Below, piece after piece: positions 1 to 8,274 of a stretch of 64,000 nt of DNA. Below the pieces are notes generated by a model that was given only the letters and a program-made list of their open reading frames with translations, did not search any database and was not told the origin of the DNA. Each line of letters begins with the position of its first letter. The first letter of the stretch is position 1. Source of the stretch: Xenophilus azovorans DSM 13620 (GTDB lineage: Bacteria; Pseudomonadota; Gammaproteobacteria; Burkholderiales; Burkholderiaceae_C); assembly GCF_000745855.1 (NCBI RefSeq), contig NZ_JQKD01000023.1:36445-100444 (forward strand), read 5' to 3'. The translations under genes were made by a program, and so were the position numbers.

Positions 1-481
1 CGTTGATGTAGCCCACGCGGGCGGCGCCGATGGGGCCGTTGAACGGGATGCCCGAGATCGACAGCGCGGCGCTGACGGCGATCATGGCGGCGATGTCGGC
101 GTCGACTTCCGGATTCAGCGAGACGGTGTGGATGACCACGTGCACCTCGTTGAGGAAGCCTTCCGGGAACAGCGGGCGGATCGGGCGGTCGATCAGGCGC
201 GCGGTCAGCGTCTCCAGCTCGCTCGGCTTGGCCTCGCGCTTGAAGAAGCTGCCGGGGATCTTGCCGGCGGCGTAGGTCTTCTCGATGTAGTCCACCGTCA
301 GCGGGAAGAAGTCCTGGCCGGGCTTGGCCGACTTGGACGCAACCACCGTGGCCAGCACCACGGTGCCCTCGATGTCCACCAGCACGGCGCCGGTGGCCTG
401 GCGGGCGATCTCGCCGGTTTCCATGACGACGGTCCTGCCGCCCCACTGGAAGGTCTTGGTGACTTTGTTGAAGAGGCTCAT
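1..481 (-). CDS. pnp: polyribonucleotide nucleotidyltransferase (PNPase), N-terminal part, cut by window edge
   Basis: The product is a 3'-5' phosphorolytic exoribonuclease of the RNA degradosome. Only about the first 160 residues are present. They match the first RNase PH-like domain: the start [14 protein letters not shown], the segment [15 protein letters not shown], the run [20 protein letters not shown], and [14 protein letters not shown], which is diagnostic of PNPase. The ATG is preceded by AAGGAG at a 6-base spacing. The gene lies directly downstream of rpsO, the classical rpsO-pnp order, with a terminator-like hairpin between them. The C-terminal RNase PH, KH and S1 domains lie outside the window. 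Identity is close to certain. Confidence 0.97.
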   Translation of the reverse strand, partial: MSLFNKVTKTFQWGGRTVVMETGEIARQATGAVLVDIEGTVVLATVVASKSAKPGQDFFPLTVDYIEKTYAAGKIPGSFFKREAKPSELETLTARLIDRPIRPLFPEGFLNEVHVVIHTVSLNPEVDADIAAMIAVSAALSISGIPFNGPIGAARVGYIN

Positions 482-623
482 GTTTGCTCCTTGATGAATA
501 GCAGGCCGCGCAGGGCCCGCGGGCGTTGGAGCGCAATCCGGAACACGATGCCATTCCAGCGGAGCCCGTCACGGGCGCCCTTGGAATGACACAGCTTCGA
601 TCCGTCTCGCGGGCTCCGAAGTG

Positions 624-658
624 AAAAACGCCTGAGCTAGCAGGCTAACTCAGGCGTT
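624..658 (-). terminator. rpsO-pnp intergenic terminator hairpin
   Basis: A perfect 10-bp stem pairs AACGCCTGAG (627-636) with CTCAGGCGTT (649-658) around a 12-base loop. Read on the minus strand it is followed by five T residues (628-624). It lies just past the rpsO stop codon and before pnp. This fits a Rho-independent terminator with partial read-through, or the RNase III-type processing hairpin known between rpsO and pnp in Escherichia coli. Confidence 0.85.
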
Positions 659-676
659 CTTGCAATGGAATTCGGC

Positions 677-943
677 TTACTTGCGCAGGCCCAGCTTGGC
701 GATCAGCGCCGTGTAGCGGTCGGCGTCCTTGGCCTTCAGGTAGTCCAGCAGCTTGCGGCGGCGGCTCACCATGCGCAGCAGGCCGCGGCGGCCGTGGTGG
801 TCCTTGGCGTGCGTCTTGAAGTGCGGGGTGAGTTCGTTGATGCGGGCGGTCAGGATGGCGACCTGGACTTCCGGGCTGCCGGTGTCGTTGGCCGCGCGGG
901 CGTTGTCCTTGACGATTTCCGCCTTCTTGTCGGATGCGATCAT
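677..943 (-). CDS. rpsO: 30S ribosomal protein S15
   Basis: At 88 residues the product has the usual length for S15, which binds the central domain of 16S rRNA during small-subunit assembly. Family hallmarks are visible: [20 protein letters not shown] near residues 22-41 and [21 protein letters not shown] near residues 48-68. The gene precedes pnp and is separated from the upstream aminotransferase gene by about 90 bases carrying a good -10 box. In other bacteria S15 represses its own translation through its leader RNA; the leader of about 80 bases here leaves room for that, but no specific fold was established. Confidence 0.98.
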   Translation of the reverse strand: MIASDKKAEIVKDNARAANDTGSPEVQVAILTARINELTPHFKTHAKDHHGRRGLLRMVSRRRKLLDYLKAKDADRYTALIAKLGLRK

Positions 944-1032
944 GTGAAATTTCCCGTTCCAAAGATGTTTGACTTGCGGCGCGCGCTGGAACTGAACGCG
1001 CCGTGCGTGTCTGCGAAAAGCAGAGCCCGGGG

Positions 1033-1038
1033 ATTATA
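1033..1038 (-). promoter_or_regulatory. candidate -10 box of the rpsO promoter
   Basis: A perfect TATAAT is read on the minus strand at 1038-1033. It overlaps the stop codon of the upstream aminotransferase gene and would start transcription near 1026, giving a leader of about 80 bases. The -35 region (CTGGCT at a 17-base spacing) is poor, so this rests mainly on the -10 match and its position. Confidence 0.5.
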
Positions 1039-2200
1039 TGCCGGGTTGCCCGTCCAGCCAGTGGCGCAGCCGCCGCACGCCTTCTGCCAGCCGCCGGGGC
1101 TCCTTCGAGGCGAAGCACCAGCGCAACCAGCCCTGCGCCTCCGGCGCGAAGGCGTTGCCGGGCGCCAGGCCCAGGCCGGCTTCGGTCACCAGGCGCTTGG
1201 CGACGTCGAGCGAATCGGGAAAACCGTCCAGCTGGAAGAAGGCGTACATGCCGCCGCGCGGCGGCTGCACGCGCACGCCGGGCACCTCGGCCAGCAGGGG
1301 CAGCAGGGTGTCGCGGCAGGCCTTCAGGTGGGCGACGACCCGGGGCGTGATCTCGGACGCGTGCGCCAGGGCCGCCAGCCCGGCGCGCTGGGTGAACACG
1401 CTGGTGCAGGAGGTGTTGAACTCGATCAGCTTGCCCATGGCGTCGACGCAGTGCGGTGGCAGCACCAGCCAGCCCAGCCGCCAGCCGGTCATCAGGAAGC
1501 TCTTGGAGAAGCTGTGCGCGACCACCAGCCGGTCCTGCGGCGTGGCGATGTCGAGGAAGCTCGGCGCGCAGGCCTTCGGCGTCGGCTCGAAGTACAGGCG
1601 CTCGTACACCTCGTCGGCCAGGATCCAGGTGCCGGTGGCGCGGCAGTGGTCGAGGATGGCCTGCTGTTCCTCGCGCGCGAGCGTCCAGCCGGTCGGGTTG
1701 TTGGGCGCGTTGAGGATCAGCAGGCGCGTGCGCTGCGTCACCGCGGCGCGCAGCGCGTCCAAGTCGAGCGACCAGGCGCCCTGCTCCGCCCGCAGCGGCA
1801 CGGTGCGCACCGCGGCGCCCAGGATGGCCGGCTGCGCCGTGAGGTTGGGCCACACGGGCGTGACGGCCACCACCTCGTCGCCCGCATCCACCAGCAGTTG
1901 CACCGCCAGCATCAGCGCGCTGACGCCGCCGGAGGTGACGGCGATGCGCTCGGCGCCGACCTGCGGGTGCAGCCCCGAAAGGTAGTCCGCGATGGCCTCG
2001 CGCAACTCGGGCAGGCCCAGGTTGTGGGCGTAGAAGGTCTCGCCGCGCTCGATGGATTCCACGGCGGCGCGGCGGATCGGCTCGGGCGTGACCTCGTCGC
2101 TCTCGCCGAACCAGAAGGCCAGCACGTCATCGCGGCCGAGGCCGGCGTTGGCGACTTCGCGGATCCTGGAGGCTTCGAGCTGTTCGACGGCGTGGCGCAT
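1034..2200 (-). CDS. PLP-dependent aminotransferase, class I/II
   Basis: At 388 residues it has the normal length for a fold-type I aminotransferase. Visible landmarks are the NAPNNPTGW substrate and cofactor motif in the middle, the ADEVYERLYF segment carrying the aspartate that contacts the PLP pyridine nitrogen, and SFSKSFLMTGWRLGW with the Schiff-base lysine (first K of FSKSF). The C-terminal arginine expected to bind the substrate carboxylate lies in WLRWCFAS. The substrate cannot be read from the sequence; relatives are annotated as aspartate, alanine or other amino acid aminotransferases. It lies alone between rpsO and an ABC solute-binding protein gene. Confidence 0.9.
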   Translation of the reverse strand: MRHAVEQLEASRIREVANAGLGRDDVLAFWFGESDEVTPEPIRRAAVESIERGETFYAHNLGLPELREAIADYLSGLHPQVGAERIAVTSGGVSALMLAVQLLVDAGDEVVAVTPVWPNLTAQPAILGAAVRTVPLRAEQGAWSLDLDALRAAVTQRTRLLILNAPNNPTGWTLAREEQQAILDHCRATGTWILADEVYERLYFEPTPKACAPSFLDIATPQDRLVVAHSFSKSFLMTGWRLGWLVLPPHCVDAMGKLIEFNTSCTSVFTQRAGLAALAHASEITPRVVAHLKACRDTLLPLLAEVPGVRVQPPRGGMYAFFQLDGFPDSLDVAKRLVTEAGLGLAPGNAFAPEAQGWLRWCFASKEPRRLAEGVRRLRHWLDGQPGI

Positions 2201-2229
2201 GGGTGGAAGAAAAAAGATGTGATGAATCG

Positions 2230-3525
2230 TCAGCCCGGCCGCACCATGCGGCAGGTGGTGGGCATCTGCGCCTGTTCCGCTGCGATCTCCTTCACGACGC
2301 GGAAGCCGTAGCCCGAGCCCTCGACGTCGAAGGCCACGCCCGGCGCGCCCTGGCGTTCCATCATGCCCACCACCAGCGGCTGCTGGAACTGGTGGTCTTC
2401 CGCGCGCATCCAGCCGCTGCGGCCGGCCAGGCTCACGCGGGCATGCTCCATCGCGGCAGCCACCGGCCGCGCCTCGGCCGCACCGGCGCGCTCCAGCGAC
2501 TGGGCCAGCGCCTCGATCATCAACTGCATGCGCATGTGCACGTAGTCCTCCGCCGGGCTGGGGAAGCGCTGGCGGAAGGCGCGGTAGAAGGCCGCCGACT
2601 CGGGCGTTTGCACGTTGGGCAGCCAGTCGGCCACCGCGATCACCTTGCCGACGCCGGCATCGCCCAGCGCGGCGGGCGCGCCCAGGGCGTTGCCGTAGAA
2701 GGTGTAGAACTTGCCGTCGAAGCCGACCTCGCGCGCCGCCTTGACCAGCAGCGTCAGGTCGTTGCCCCAGTTGCCGGTGACCACCGCCTGCGCGCCGCTG
2801 GCCTTGATCTTCACCGCGTAGGGCGCGAAGTCCTTCACCCGGCCGAGCGGGTGCAGTTCCTCGCCGACGATCTGCACGTCGGGCCGCAGGCGGGCGATCT
2901 CCTTGCGGCTTTCACGCAGCACGGCCTGGCCGAAGCTGTAGTCCTGCCCGATCAGGTAGGCGCGCTGCACGCCGCGGTCGTCCTTGAGCACGTCCATCAG
3001 CGCCGCCACGCGCATGTCGGCATGGGCGTCGAAGCGGAAGTGCCAGAAGCTGCAGCGCTCGTTGGTGAGCATCGGATCCACCGCCGAGTAGTTGAGGAAC
3101 AGCACCTGGCGGCGCGCATCGCGCTCGTTGTGCTTGTCCACGCCGTCGAGTAGCGCCGCTGCGGTGGCCGACGAGTTGCCCTGCAGCACCGCCAGCACGC
3201 CGTCGTCGATGGCCGAGCGCAGCGCCGACAGCGCCTCCTCGTTCTGGCCCTTGCTGTCGTAGCGGGTGAGCAGCAGCGGCCGGGCGCCGCCGGCCATCGG
3301 AACGCCGCCGCGCTGATTGACGCGCTCCACCGCCCACAGCAGGTTGCGGTGGACGGCTTCGCCGGTGTTGGCGAAGGGGCCGCTCAGGCTCTCGACCAGG
3401 GCGATGCGGATGGGGTTGCCGTTCGGGCGGGACTGCGCGTGGGAGCCCAGGGCGAACGTCGACGCGCCTAGCGCCGCAGCGCCGTTTTTCAAGAGGGAAC
3501 GGCGCGAAATAAAGCGGAGGTTCAT
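2230..3525 (-). CDS. ABC transporter substrate-binding protein, Leu/Ile/Val-binding (Peripla_BP_6) type, Tat signal
   Basis: A 431-residue periplasmic solute receptor. The start was placed at the ATG giving MNLRFISRRSLLKNGAAALG because this is a well-formed twin-arginine signal (SRRSLLK) followed by a hydrophobic stretch and a cleavage region at LGSHAQS; the open frame upstream has no such logic. The mature part begins IRIALVESLSGPFANTGEAV, typical of branched-chain amino acid, urea and amide receptors, and continues with AYLIGQDYSFGQAVL and AVVTGNWGNDLTLLVKAA. No permease or ATPase gene lies beside it, so it is an orphan receptor here. The ligand is unknown. Twin-arginine export is not the most usual route for this family but is seen in Burkholderiales. 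Confidence 0.88.
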   Translation of the reverse strand: MNLRFISRRSLLKNGAAALGASTFALGSHAQSRPNGNPIRIALVESLSGPFANTGEAVHRNLLWAVERVNQRGGVPMAGGARPLLLTRYDSKGQNEEALSALRSAIDDGVLAVLQGNSSATAAALLDGVDKHNERDARRQVLFLNYSAVDPMLTNERCSFWHFRFDAHADMRVAALMDVLKDDRGVQRAYLIGQDYSFGQAVLRESRKEIARLRPDVQIVGEELHPLGRVKDFAPYAVKIKASGAQAVVTGNWGNDLTLLVKAAREVGFDGKFYTFYGNALGAPAALGDAGVGKVIAVADWLPNVQTPESAAFYRAFRQRFPSPAEDYVHMRMQLMIEALAQSLERAGAAEARPVAAAMEHARVSLAGRSGWMRAEDHQFQQPLVVGMMERQGAPGVAFDVEGSGYGFRVVKEIAAEQAQMPTTCRMVRPG

Positions 3526-3645
3526 TGCCTTGAAAGGCTGCGCCGCGCGCCCAGATGGGTGCCATGCGGCGCTCGCTGGATGAAGGGCCGCGCAGTGTAA
3601 GGGACGCACCGATCCTGTCCCGCCCATCGCAAGGAGATCCGCATC

Positions 3646-4023
3646 ATGTTCTTCGCCCCCGCTCTTCGCAGCCGTTCCTTCGTGTCCGCCCCGCGTACCT
3701 TCGACCGCGGCTTCGAGCGCTTCGTCAACGATGCCTTCGCCGGCTACCACCGTTCGCTGGACGTCCAGCAGGACGACACCCACTGGACGCTGCGGCTCGA
3801 CCTGCCCGGCATCGGCCGCGAAGACCTGAACGTCTCGGTGGAAGGCGCCGTGGTGCGCATCGAGACGCGCGCCGAGGCCGCGCGCCAGTTCAAGGCCGCC
3901 TACGAACTGCCGCAGGACATCGATGCCTCGGCCACCGAAGCCCGCCTGGAAAACGGCGTGCTGACCCTGCGCCTGGGCAAGCTCGCGCCGGCCAGCAAGG
4001 CCGTGACGGTTTCGGTCCGGTAA
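3646..4023 (+). CDS. small heat-shock protein, Hsp20 / alpha-crystallin family
   Basis: A 125-residue ATP-independent holdase chaperone. The alpha-crystallin domain spans roughly residues 37-125: WTLRLDLPGIGREDLNVSVEG, VRIETRAE, then YELPQDIDASATEARLENGVLTLRLGK, the usual E-x-GVL-x-L motif. The C-terminal I-x-I/V tail is represented by VTVSVR at most, so the protein is short at both ends compared with IbpA. The ATG has a good AAGGAGA ribosome site. A strong terminator follows. No clear heat-shock promoter was found in the 120 bases separating it from the divergent solute-binding gene. Confidence 0.92.
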   Translation: MFFAPALRSRSFVSAPRTFDRGFERFVNDAFAGYHRSLDVQQDDTHWTLRLDLPGIGREDLNVSVEGAVVRIETRAEAARQFKAAYELPQDIDASATEARLENGVLTLRLGKLAPASKAVTVSVR

Positions 4024-4062
4024 AGCTCGCGCGCCGGCGCGTCTCCGGCCTCTTCCCTCCTC

Positions 4063-4103
4063 GTCCCGCCCGGGCTGCAAGGCCTCGGCGGGACAACTTT
4101 TTT
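4063..4103 (+). terminator. Rho-independent terminator of the hsp20 gene
   Basis: A perfect 8-bp GC-rich stem pairs GTCCCGCC (4063-4070) with GGCGGGAC (4087-4094). It is followed after AAC by six T residues (4098-4103) on the plus strand. It lies 40 bases past the hsp20 stop codon. Confidence 0.85.
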
Positions 4104-4122
4104 CTTCAGATTCCGTAACACG

Positions 4123-4283
4123 CTGTTTCCTGCACTTCTGTTTCCTGAACACAAAATCCGTGTGAAATATTTACGCCTTTGGATGCGGTTAACGCTCCAG
4201 AGAAGCACGTACGGTGTTCGGAAGCGGTGTTTCCGGGCGCCCCGAGCAAAAGCAATCGTCCTAGTCGGGAAACACATGGAAAC
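4123..4283. promoter_or_regulatory. AT-rich upstream region of the hydrolase gene with repeated GTTTCC / GGAAAC hexamers
   Basis: The 170 bases before the hydrolase gene are clearly poorer in GC than the surroundings. They hold two identical CTGTTTCCTG decamers (4123-4132 and 4138-4147, 15 bases apart), another GTTTCC at 4229, and GGAAAC at 4268 and at 4278, the last overlapping the start codon region. Clustering suggests a regulator binding region, but no known operator was recognised. Confidence 0.35.
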
Positions 4284-5010
4284 ACACCTGAAAACCACCC
4301 GGAGCGACGGAACGCGCTCCGATGTGCTGCTGATCTTTCTGCCGGGCGCCTTCCTCGCGCCGGATGAGTTCGAGCGCGAAGGCTTCATCAGCGCCATGAC
4401 GGAGCGCGACGTCGCGGCCGACGTGATGCTGGTGGACGCCAACGTCTCCTACTACTACGACCAGACTTTCACCACCCACCTGCAGCAGGATGTGCTCGAT
4501 CCGGCGCGCGCGCTGGGCTACCGCTCGATCTGGCTGGTGGGCATTTCCATCGGCGGCTTCGGCGCGCTGATCCACCAGTTGGCGCAGCCGGGCTCGGTGC
4601 AGGGCATCGTGGCGCTGGCGCCCTACCTGGGCCGGCGTCCGCTGGCGGCCGAGATCCGCAAGGCCGGCGGCCTGCGCGCCTGGAAGGCGCCCGACGGCCC
4701 GCTGCCCGACGAGGAAGTGGACCGGCGCCTGTGGCCCTGGCTGCAGCAGTACGCCGACGAGATGCCGACCAAGGAATTGCCGCCGCTGTACCTGGGCTTC
4801 GGCCTGGCGGACCGCTTCGCCGCCAACCATGCGCTGCTGGCCGAGGTGCTGCCCGAGGACCGCGTCTTCACCACCGAGGGCGGCCACGACTGGCCGCAGT
4901 GGTCGCGCCTGTGGCGGCGCATGCTGGAGGTGCTGCCGCTGCCCTCGCGGTCGCCGTCCGCGCCGGCGTTCAGGACACCGGCAGCGCGTCCAAGGGCCAT
5001 CGCGGCCTGA
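4276..5010 (+). CDS. alpha/beta hydrolase
   Basis: A serine-hydrolase fold protein of 244 residues. The ATG at 4276 ([12 protein letters not shown]) is preferred; the open frame extends 38 residues further upstream into AT-rich, noncoding-looking DNA. Core elements are [16 protein letters not shown] (first strand and oxyanion loop), the nucleophile elbow GISIGG near residue 93, and a late GGHDWPQW with the probable catalytic histidine. FGLADRFA may carry the acid. The substrate is unknown. The 3' end overlaps the convergent tsaD gene by 41 bases, so the last 13 or so residues, a basic Ala/Pro/Arg tail, are encoded opposite the tsaD C-terminus. Confidence 0.78.
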   Translation: METHLKTTRSDGTRSDVLLIFLPGAFLAPDEFEREGFISAMTERDVAADVMLVDANVSYYYDQTFTTHLQQDVLDPARALGYRSIWLVGISIGGFGALIHQLAQPGSVQGIVALAPYLGRRPLAAEIRKAGGLRAWKAPDGPLPDEEVDRRLWPWLQQYADEMPTKELPPLYLGFGLADRFAANHALLAEVLPEDRVFTTEGGHDWPQWSRLWRRMLEVLPLPSRSPSAPAFRTPAARPRAIAA

Positions 5011-6007
5011 CGTCGAAGGCATAGCGCGTGGTCGGCGCTTCCAGCCCGGCCTCCAGGCGCATCGCGGCGGCCATGGCGATCATGGCGCCGTTGTCGGTGC
5101 ACAGGGCCAGCTCCGGATAGTGAACGCGCACGCCGCGGCGCCGGCAGGCGGCGTCGAGCTGCGCGCGCAGCAGCCGGTTGGCGCCGACGCCGCCGGCGAC
5201 CACCAGGCGCTTCATGCCGGTCTGGTCCAGCGCGGCAAGCGATTTGCGCAGCAGCACCTCGACGATGGCGGCCTGCGTGGCGGCAGCGAGGTCGGCCTTG
5301 CGCGATGCCAGCGCATCGCCCAGCTTCTTGGCCTGCGTCAGCACCGCGGTCTTCAGGCCGGCGAAGGAGAAGTCCAGGTCGCCGCTGTGCAGCAGCGGGC
5401 GCGGCAGGCGGAAGGCCTCCGGGTCGCCGCCCTCGGCCAGCTTCGACAGCCACGGCCCGCCGGGGTACGGCAGCCCCATGAGCTTGGCGCTCTTGTCGAA
5501 GGCCTCGCCGGCCGCGTCGTCGATGGTCTCGCCGAGGATCTCGTAGCGCCCCACGCCCTCGACGCGCATCAACTGCGTATGGCCGCCCGAGACCAGCAGG
5601 GCGACGAAGGGGAACTCTGGCGGATCGGCGCCGAGGAAGGGCGAGAGCAGATGCCCTTCGAGGTGGTGCACGCCCAGCACCGGCCGCCCCAGCGCCGCGC
5701 CCAGCGCACAGGCCACGCCGGCGCCCACCAGCAGCGCGCCGGCCAGGCCGGGGCCGCGCGTGTAGGCCACCACGTCGATGGCGTCGCGTTCGACGCCCGC
5801 CTCGGCCAGCACCGCCCGCGTGAGCGGGAGCACGCGCCGGATGTGGTCGCGGCTGGCCAGCTCCGGCACCACGCCGCCGTAGGCCTGGTGCATGTCGATC
5901 TGGCTGTGTAGCGCATGCGCCAGCAGGCGCGGCACGCCGGCGCCGCGCGCCTCGACCAGCGCCACGCCGGTTTCGTCGCAGGAGGATTCGATGCCCAGGA
6001 CTCGCAT
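4970..6007 (-). CDS. tsaD: tRNA N6-adenosine threonylcarbamoyltransferase TsaD
   Basis: TsaD transfers the threonylcarbamoyl group to A37 of ANN-decoding tRNAs with TsaB and TsaE. The 345-residue product starts [17 protein letters not shown], the invariant family start. It contains the metal-binding [14 protein letters not shown] (H-x3-H), [31 protein letters not shown], and a late [12 protein letters not shown]. The ATG at 6007 was chosen by that conserved start although the frame continues upstream. It is the 3'-most gene of this minus-strand stretch and is convergent with, and overlaps, the hydrolase gene. Confidence 0.98.
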   Translation of the reverse strand: MRVLGIESSCDETGVALVEARGAGVPRLLAHALHSQIDMHQAYGGVVPELASRDHIRRVLPLTRAVLAEAGVERDAIDVVAYTRGPGLAGALLVGAGVACALGAALGRPVLGVHHLEGHLLSPFLGADPPEFPFVALLVSGGHTQLMRVEGVGRYEILGETIDDAAGEAFDKSAKLMGLPYPGGPWLSKLAEGGDPEAFRLPRPLLHSGDLDFSFAGLKTAVLTQAKKLGDALASRKADLAAATQAAIVEVLLRKSLAALDQTGMKRLVVAGGVGANRLLRAQLDAACRRRGVRVHYPELALCTDNGAMIAMAAAMRLEAGLEAPTTRYAFDVRPRWPLDALPVS

Positions 6008-6054
6008 GGGCCGCGAGTCTACGGGGCGCGGCGCGGGCGTGCCGGCGGCGGGGT

Positions 6055-6942
6055 TCAGGGCAGGTGCAGCACCCGTTCGGGCACGGCGCTTCCCTTCAGC
6101 GTGTCCAGCAGCGCCATGGCGTTGCCGGCGAGCCGGCCCCTGCGGTCCACCCAGGGCTCGGGCACCGGGCTGCGCAAGACGTTGGCGAGCAGGTTCCTGC
6201 CGACGTGGGCCAGGGCCTTGCCCCAGGCCATGGTGCCCTTGCGGGCCAGGTACAGCGGGTTGGCGACCTGCGAGTAGCCCAGGCGCCGGCCCGAGGTGCG
6301 GCCCGCGCGCTTGGTGCCCAGGTGCACACCCCGCAGGCGCGTGGCGCAGACGACGTCGCCATGCAGTGCGAGCTGGCGCGAGAAGTCCACGTCCTCCAGC
6401 CAGGCGTACAGCGGCAGGCGCTCGTCGAACCGGATGCGGTGCGCGTGCGCGGGCGCCATCCGCACGGCCATGTTGCATCCATAGCCGTTGTAGGTGGGCG
6501 AGATGCGTCCCGGCTCCGTCCCGGGCGGCGATTGCGCGAGGAGCCGGGCCCCCTCGTCGAATTCGATGCCCGGCCCCAGGATGCCGTCGGCCAGCACCTT
6601 GCCCGTCGCCACGACGATCCCCGGATGGCACAGGAACAGGCGCTCGGCCTCGGCCAGGTAGTCGTCGGCGGGAAGGAAGTCGTCATCGAAGAAGACCACG
6701 ATGTCCGCATCGGTGGCATCGAGCAGCGCGTTGCGCTGCGCCGACGAGCCGACCGGCCCGGACACGATCCGTGCGGGGGCCGGGAAGTCCTGCAGGCACG
6801 CGGCGTCGAAGTCGCCGGAGCGCGCGGGGCAGATCAGCAGTTCGTCGGGCTGGCGCAACTGGCGCCGGAGATGGCCCACGGTGTCGGCGCTGATCTTGGG
6901 GCGACCCGCGGTCGCGATGGCAACGGCAATCTTCAGGCACAT
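6055..6942 (-). CDS. glycosyltransferase family 2 protein
   Basis: A GT-A type transferase of about 295 residues, last gene of the polysaccharide locus. It starts [15 protein letters not shown], the usual first strand and nucleotide-binding loop. It has [15 protein letters not shown], a DxD-like metal and nucleotide-sugar motif, and [20 protein letters not shown], the ED acceptor and base motif of GT2. An alternative GTG start at 6990 has a better ribosome site (GGAG, 5 bases away) and would add 16 residues. No membrane segments are evident. It likely adds one sugar to the lipid-linked repeat unit; donor and linkage are unknown. About 100 bases separate it from the preceding glycosyltransferase. 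Confidence 0.85.
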   Translation of the reverse strand: MCLKIAVAIATAGRPKISADTVGHLRRQLRQPDELLICPARSGDFDAACLQDFPAPARIVSGPVGSSAQRNALLDATDADIVVFFDDDFLPADDYLAEAERLFLCHPGIVVATGKVLADGILGPGIEFDEGARLLAQSPPGTEPGRISPTYNGYGCNMAVRMAPAHAHRIRFDERLPLYAWLEDVDFSRQLALHGDVVCATRLRGVHLGTKRAGRTSGRRLGYSQVANPLYLARKGTMAWGKALAHVGRNLLANVLRSPVPEPWVDRRGRLAGNAMALLDTLKGSAVPERVLHLP

Positions 6943-7043
6943 GGGGAACAGGAAAGCGATGGCGGGAGCGGTCGTCCCCACAGGGGGCACGCCGCTCCAG
7001 GGTCATTGAAACGGGGGGCGAGGATGGGCCGGCGAGACGCCGG

Positions 7044-8222
7044 CTAGGGTCCGGCGTTCGGTTTGCCGAGCGCGCGGCTGGCGCCGAGCACCGACGGACC
7101 CCGCGCGGCAGCGGACCACGAGGGCTGCGCCGCGGCGATCTCGAGCAGCCGGCGTGCCGCCCGCTCCCAGGTGAAGAGCGCGGCGCGGCGCGCACCCCGC
7201 TCCCGCAGCGATCCGGCCAGGGCCGGGTCGTCGCGCAGCCGCAGGATCTGCGCCTCCCACGCCTGGGCGTCGTGCGGATCGGCCCACAGCGCCGCCTTGG
7301 CGCACACCTCGGGCAGCGCACCGCAGGGCGCCGCGATGACGGGGCAGCCGAGCGCCATCGCCTCCAGCGGTGGCAGGCCGAAGCCTTCGGTCAGCGAGGG
7401 GAAGGCCAGCGCCGCGGCCCTGCGCAGCAGGCCGGCGAGCTGCTCGTCGCTGATGCGGCCCAGGAACCTCACGTTCGGCGGAACCTCGTGCCCCTGGCGC
7501 TCGAAGTCCTCGCGCGTCGCCGCCCCGAACAGCGCCAGGGTCATGTCGCCCAGCCGGCCGGACCGGAAGGCCTTCAGCAGCAGGCCGATGTTCTTGTGCA
7601 CCTGGGTGTTCGCCAGCGCGACGACGAAGCGGCCGTCGGCCAGGCCGAAGGCGCGCGCCGCGTCCTCGTCGGGCACCAGCCGCAGGACGTGATCGCAGCC
7701 GTTGTGGACCACCAGGCTGCGCGCCGCATCGGCCACGCCGTACTGGTCGAGTTGGGCGCGGGAATACTGCGAGACGGTGAGGATCCCCCGGTTGCGCCGG
7801 CCCAGCCGCGGCTGCACCAGCCGGTACCACGCACGGAAGCCGCGCGAGTACGACGCCGGCGAACTGTGGACCTGCGCGTCATGGATCATCGTGAACGCAT
7901 CGCGGTGCAGCACCGGCCCGAGGTTGCAGAAGTTCAGCAGCGTCGCGCCCCGCGCCTGCCACGGCAGCACCAGTTGCTCCCAGGGGATGCCCTTGAGTGC
8001 GGCGCTCCTCCGGCCGACGCTGTGCATGCGGATGTGGGAGAAGGCGATGTCCGGGAGCCAGTCTCCCGGCACCAGCAGGCGGCACGGATGGGCCCGCGCC
8101 AGTGCCGCGTCGCGGGCCAGCACGGCGTCCAGGGCCAGGACCAGCTCGTAGGCGACGCGATGGACGCCCGAGCGGCTGGCCGATCGCTGGAGAAACTTGC
8201 CGTTGATCACTAACTCGGTCAT
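7044..8222 (-). CDS. glycosyltransferase family 4/1 (GT-B fold)
   Basis: A 392-residue retaining-type GT-B transferase. The start MTELVINGKFLQRSASRSGVH was chosen as the natural first strand; the frame upstream is a spurious Arg/Pro-rich extension. The C-terminal half has FVVALANTQVHKNIGLLLKA (start of the second Rossmann domain) and PSLTEGFGLPPLEAMALGCP, with the E-x7-E donor-binding motif. IHDAQVHSSPASYS and ILTVSQYSRAQL fit the mannosyl- or rhamnosyltransferase group, but this is only a tendency. It follows the flippase gene after about 50 bases. Confidence 0.87.
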   Translation of the reverse strand: MTELVINGKFLQRSASRSGVHRVAYELVLALDAVLARDAALARAHPCRLLVPGDWLPDIAFSHIRMHSVGRRSAALKGIPWEQLVLPWQARGATLLNFCNLGPVLHRDAFTMIHDAQVHSSPASYSRGFRAWYRLVQPRLGRRNRGILTVSQYSRAQLDQYGVADAARSLVVHNGCDHVLRLVPDEDAARAFGLADGRFVVALANTQVHKNIGLLLKAFRSGRLGDMTLALFGAATREDFERQGHEVPPNVRFLGRISDEQLAGLLRRAAALAFPSLTEGFGLPPLEAMALGCPVIAAPCGALPEVCAKAALWADPHDAQAWEAQILRLRDDPALAGSLRERGARRAALFTWERAARRLLEIAAAQPSWSAAARGPSVLGASRALGKPNAGP

Positions 8223-8274
8223 GGGGCAGAAAAGCAGGCGGTGGTGTTGTGGTGAAAAGGTTGGCGGCGGCGCC

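Noticed and set aside
3526..3645. Sigma-32 heat-shock promoter or ROSE-like thermometer before hsp20
   Set aside because: No CTTGAAA / CCCCAT pair at a suitable spacing and no clear stem covering the AAGGAGA site were found.
2230..4152. 640-codon frame as one protein extending past the solute-binding gene through hsp20
   Set aside because: The twin-arginine signal at the internal ATG 3525 marks the real start. The extension is antisense to hsp20, which has its own motifs and ribosome site.
4162..4275. Earlier start for the hydrolase at 4162
   Set aside because: The added 38 residues come from AT-rich, non-conserved DNA with repeated hexamers. [12 protein letters not shown] fits the fold better.
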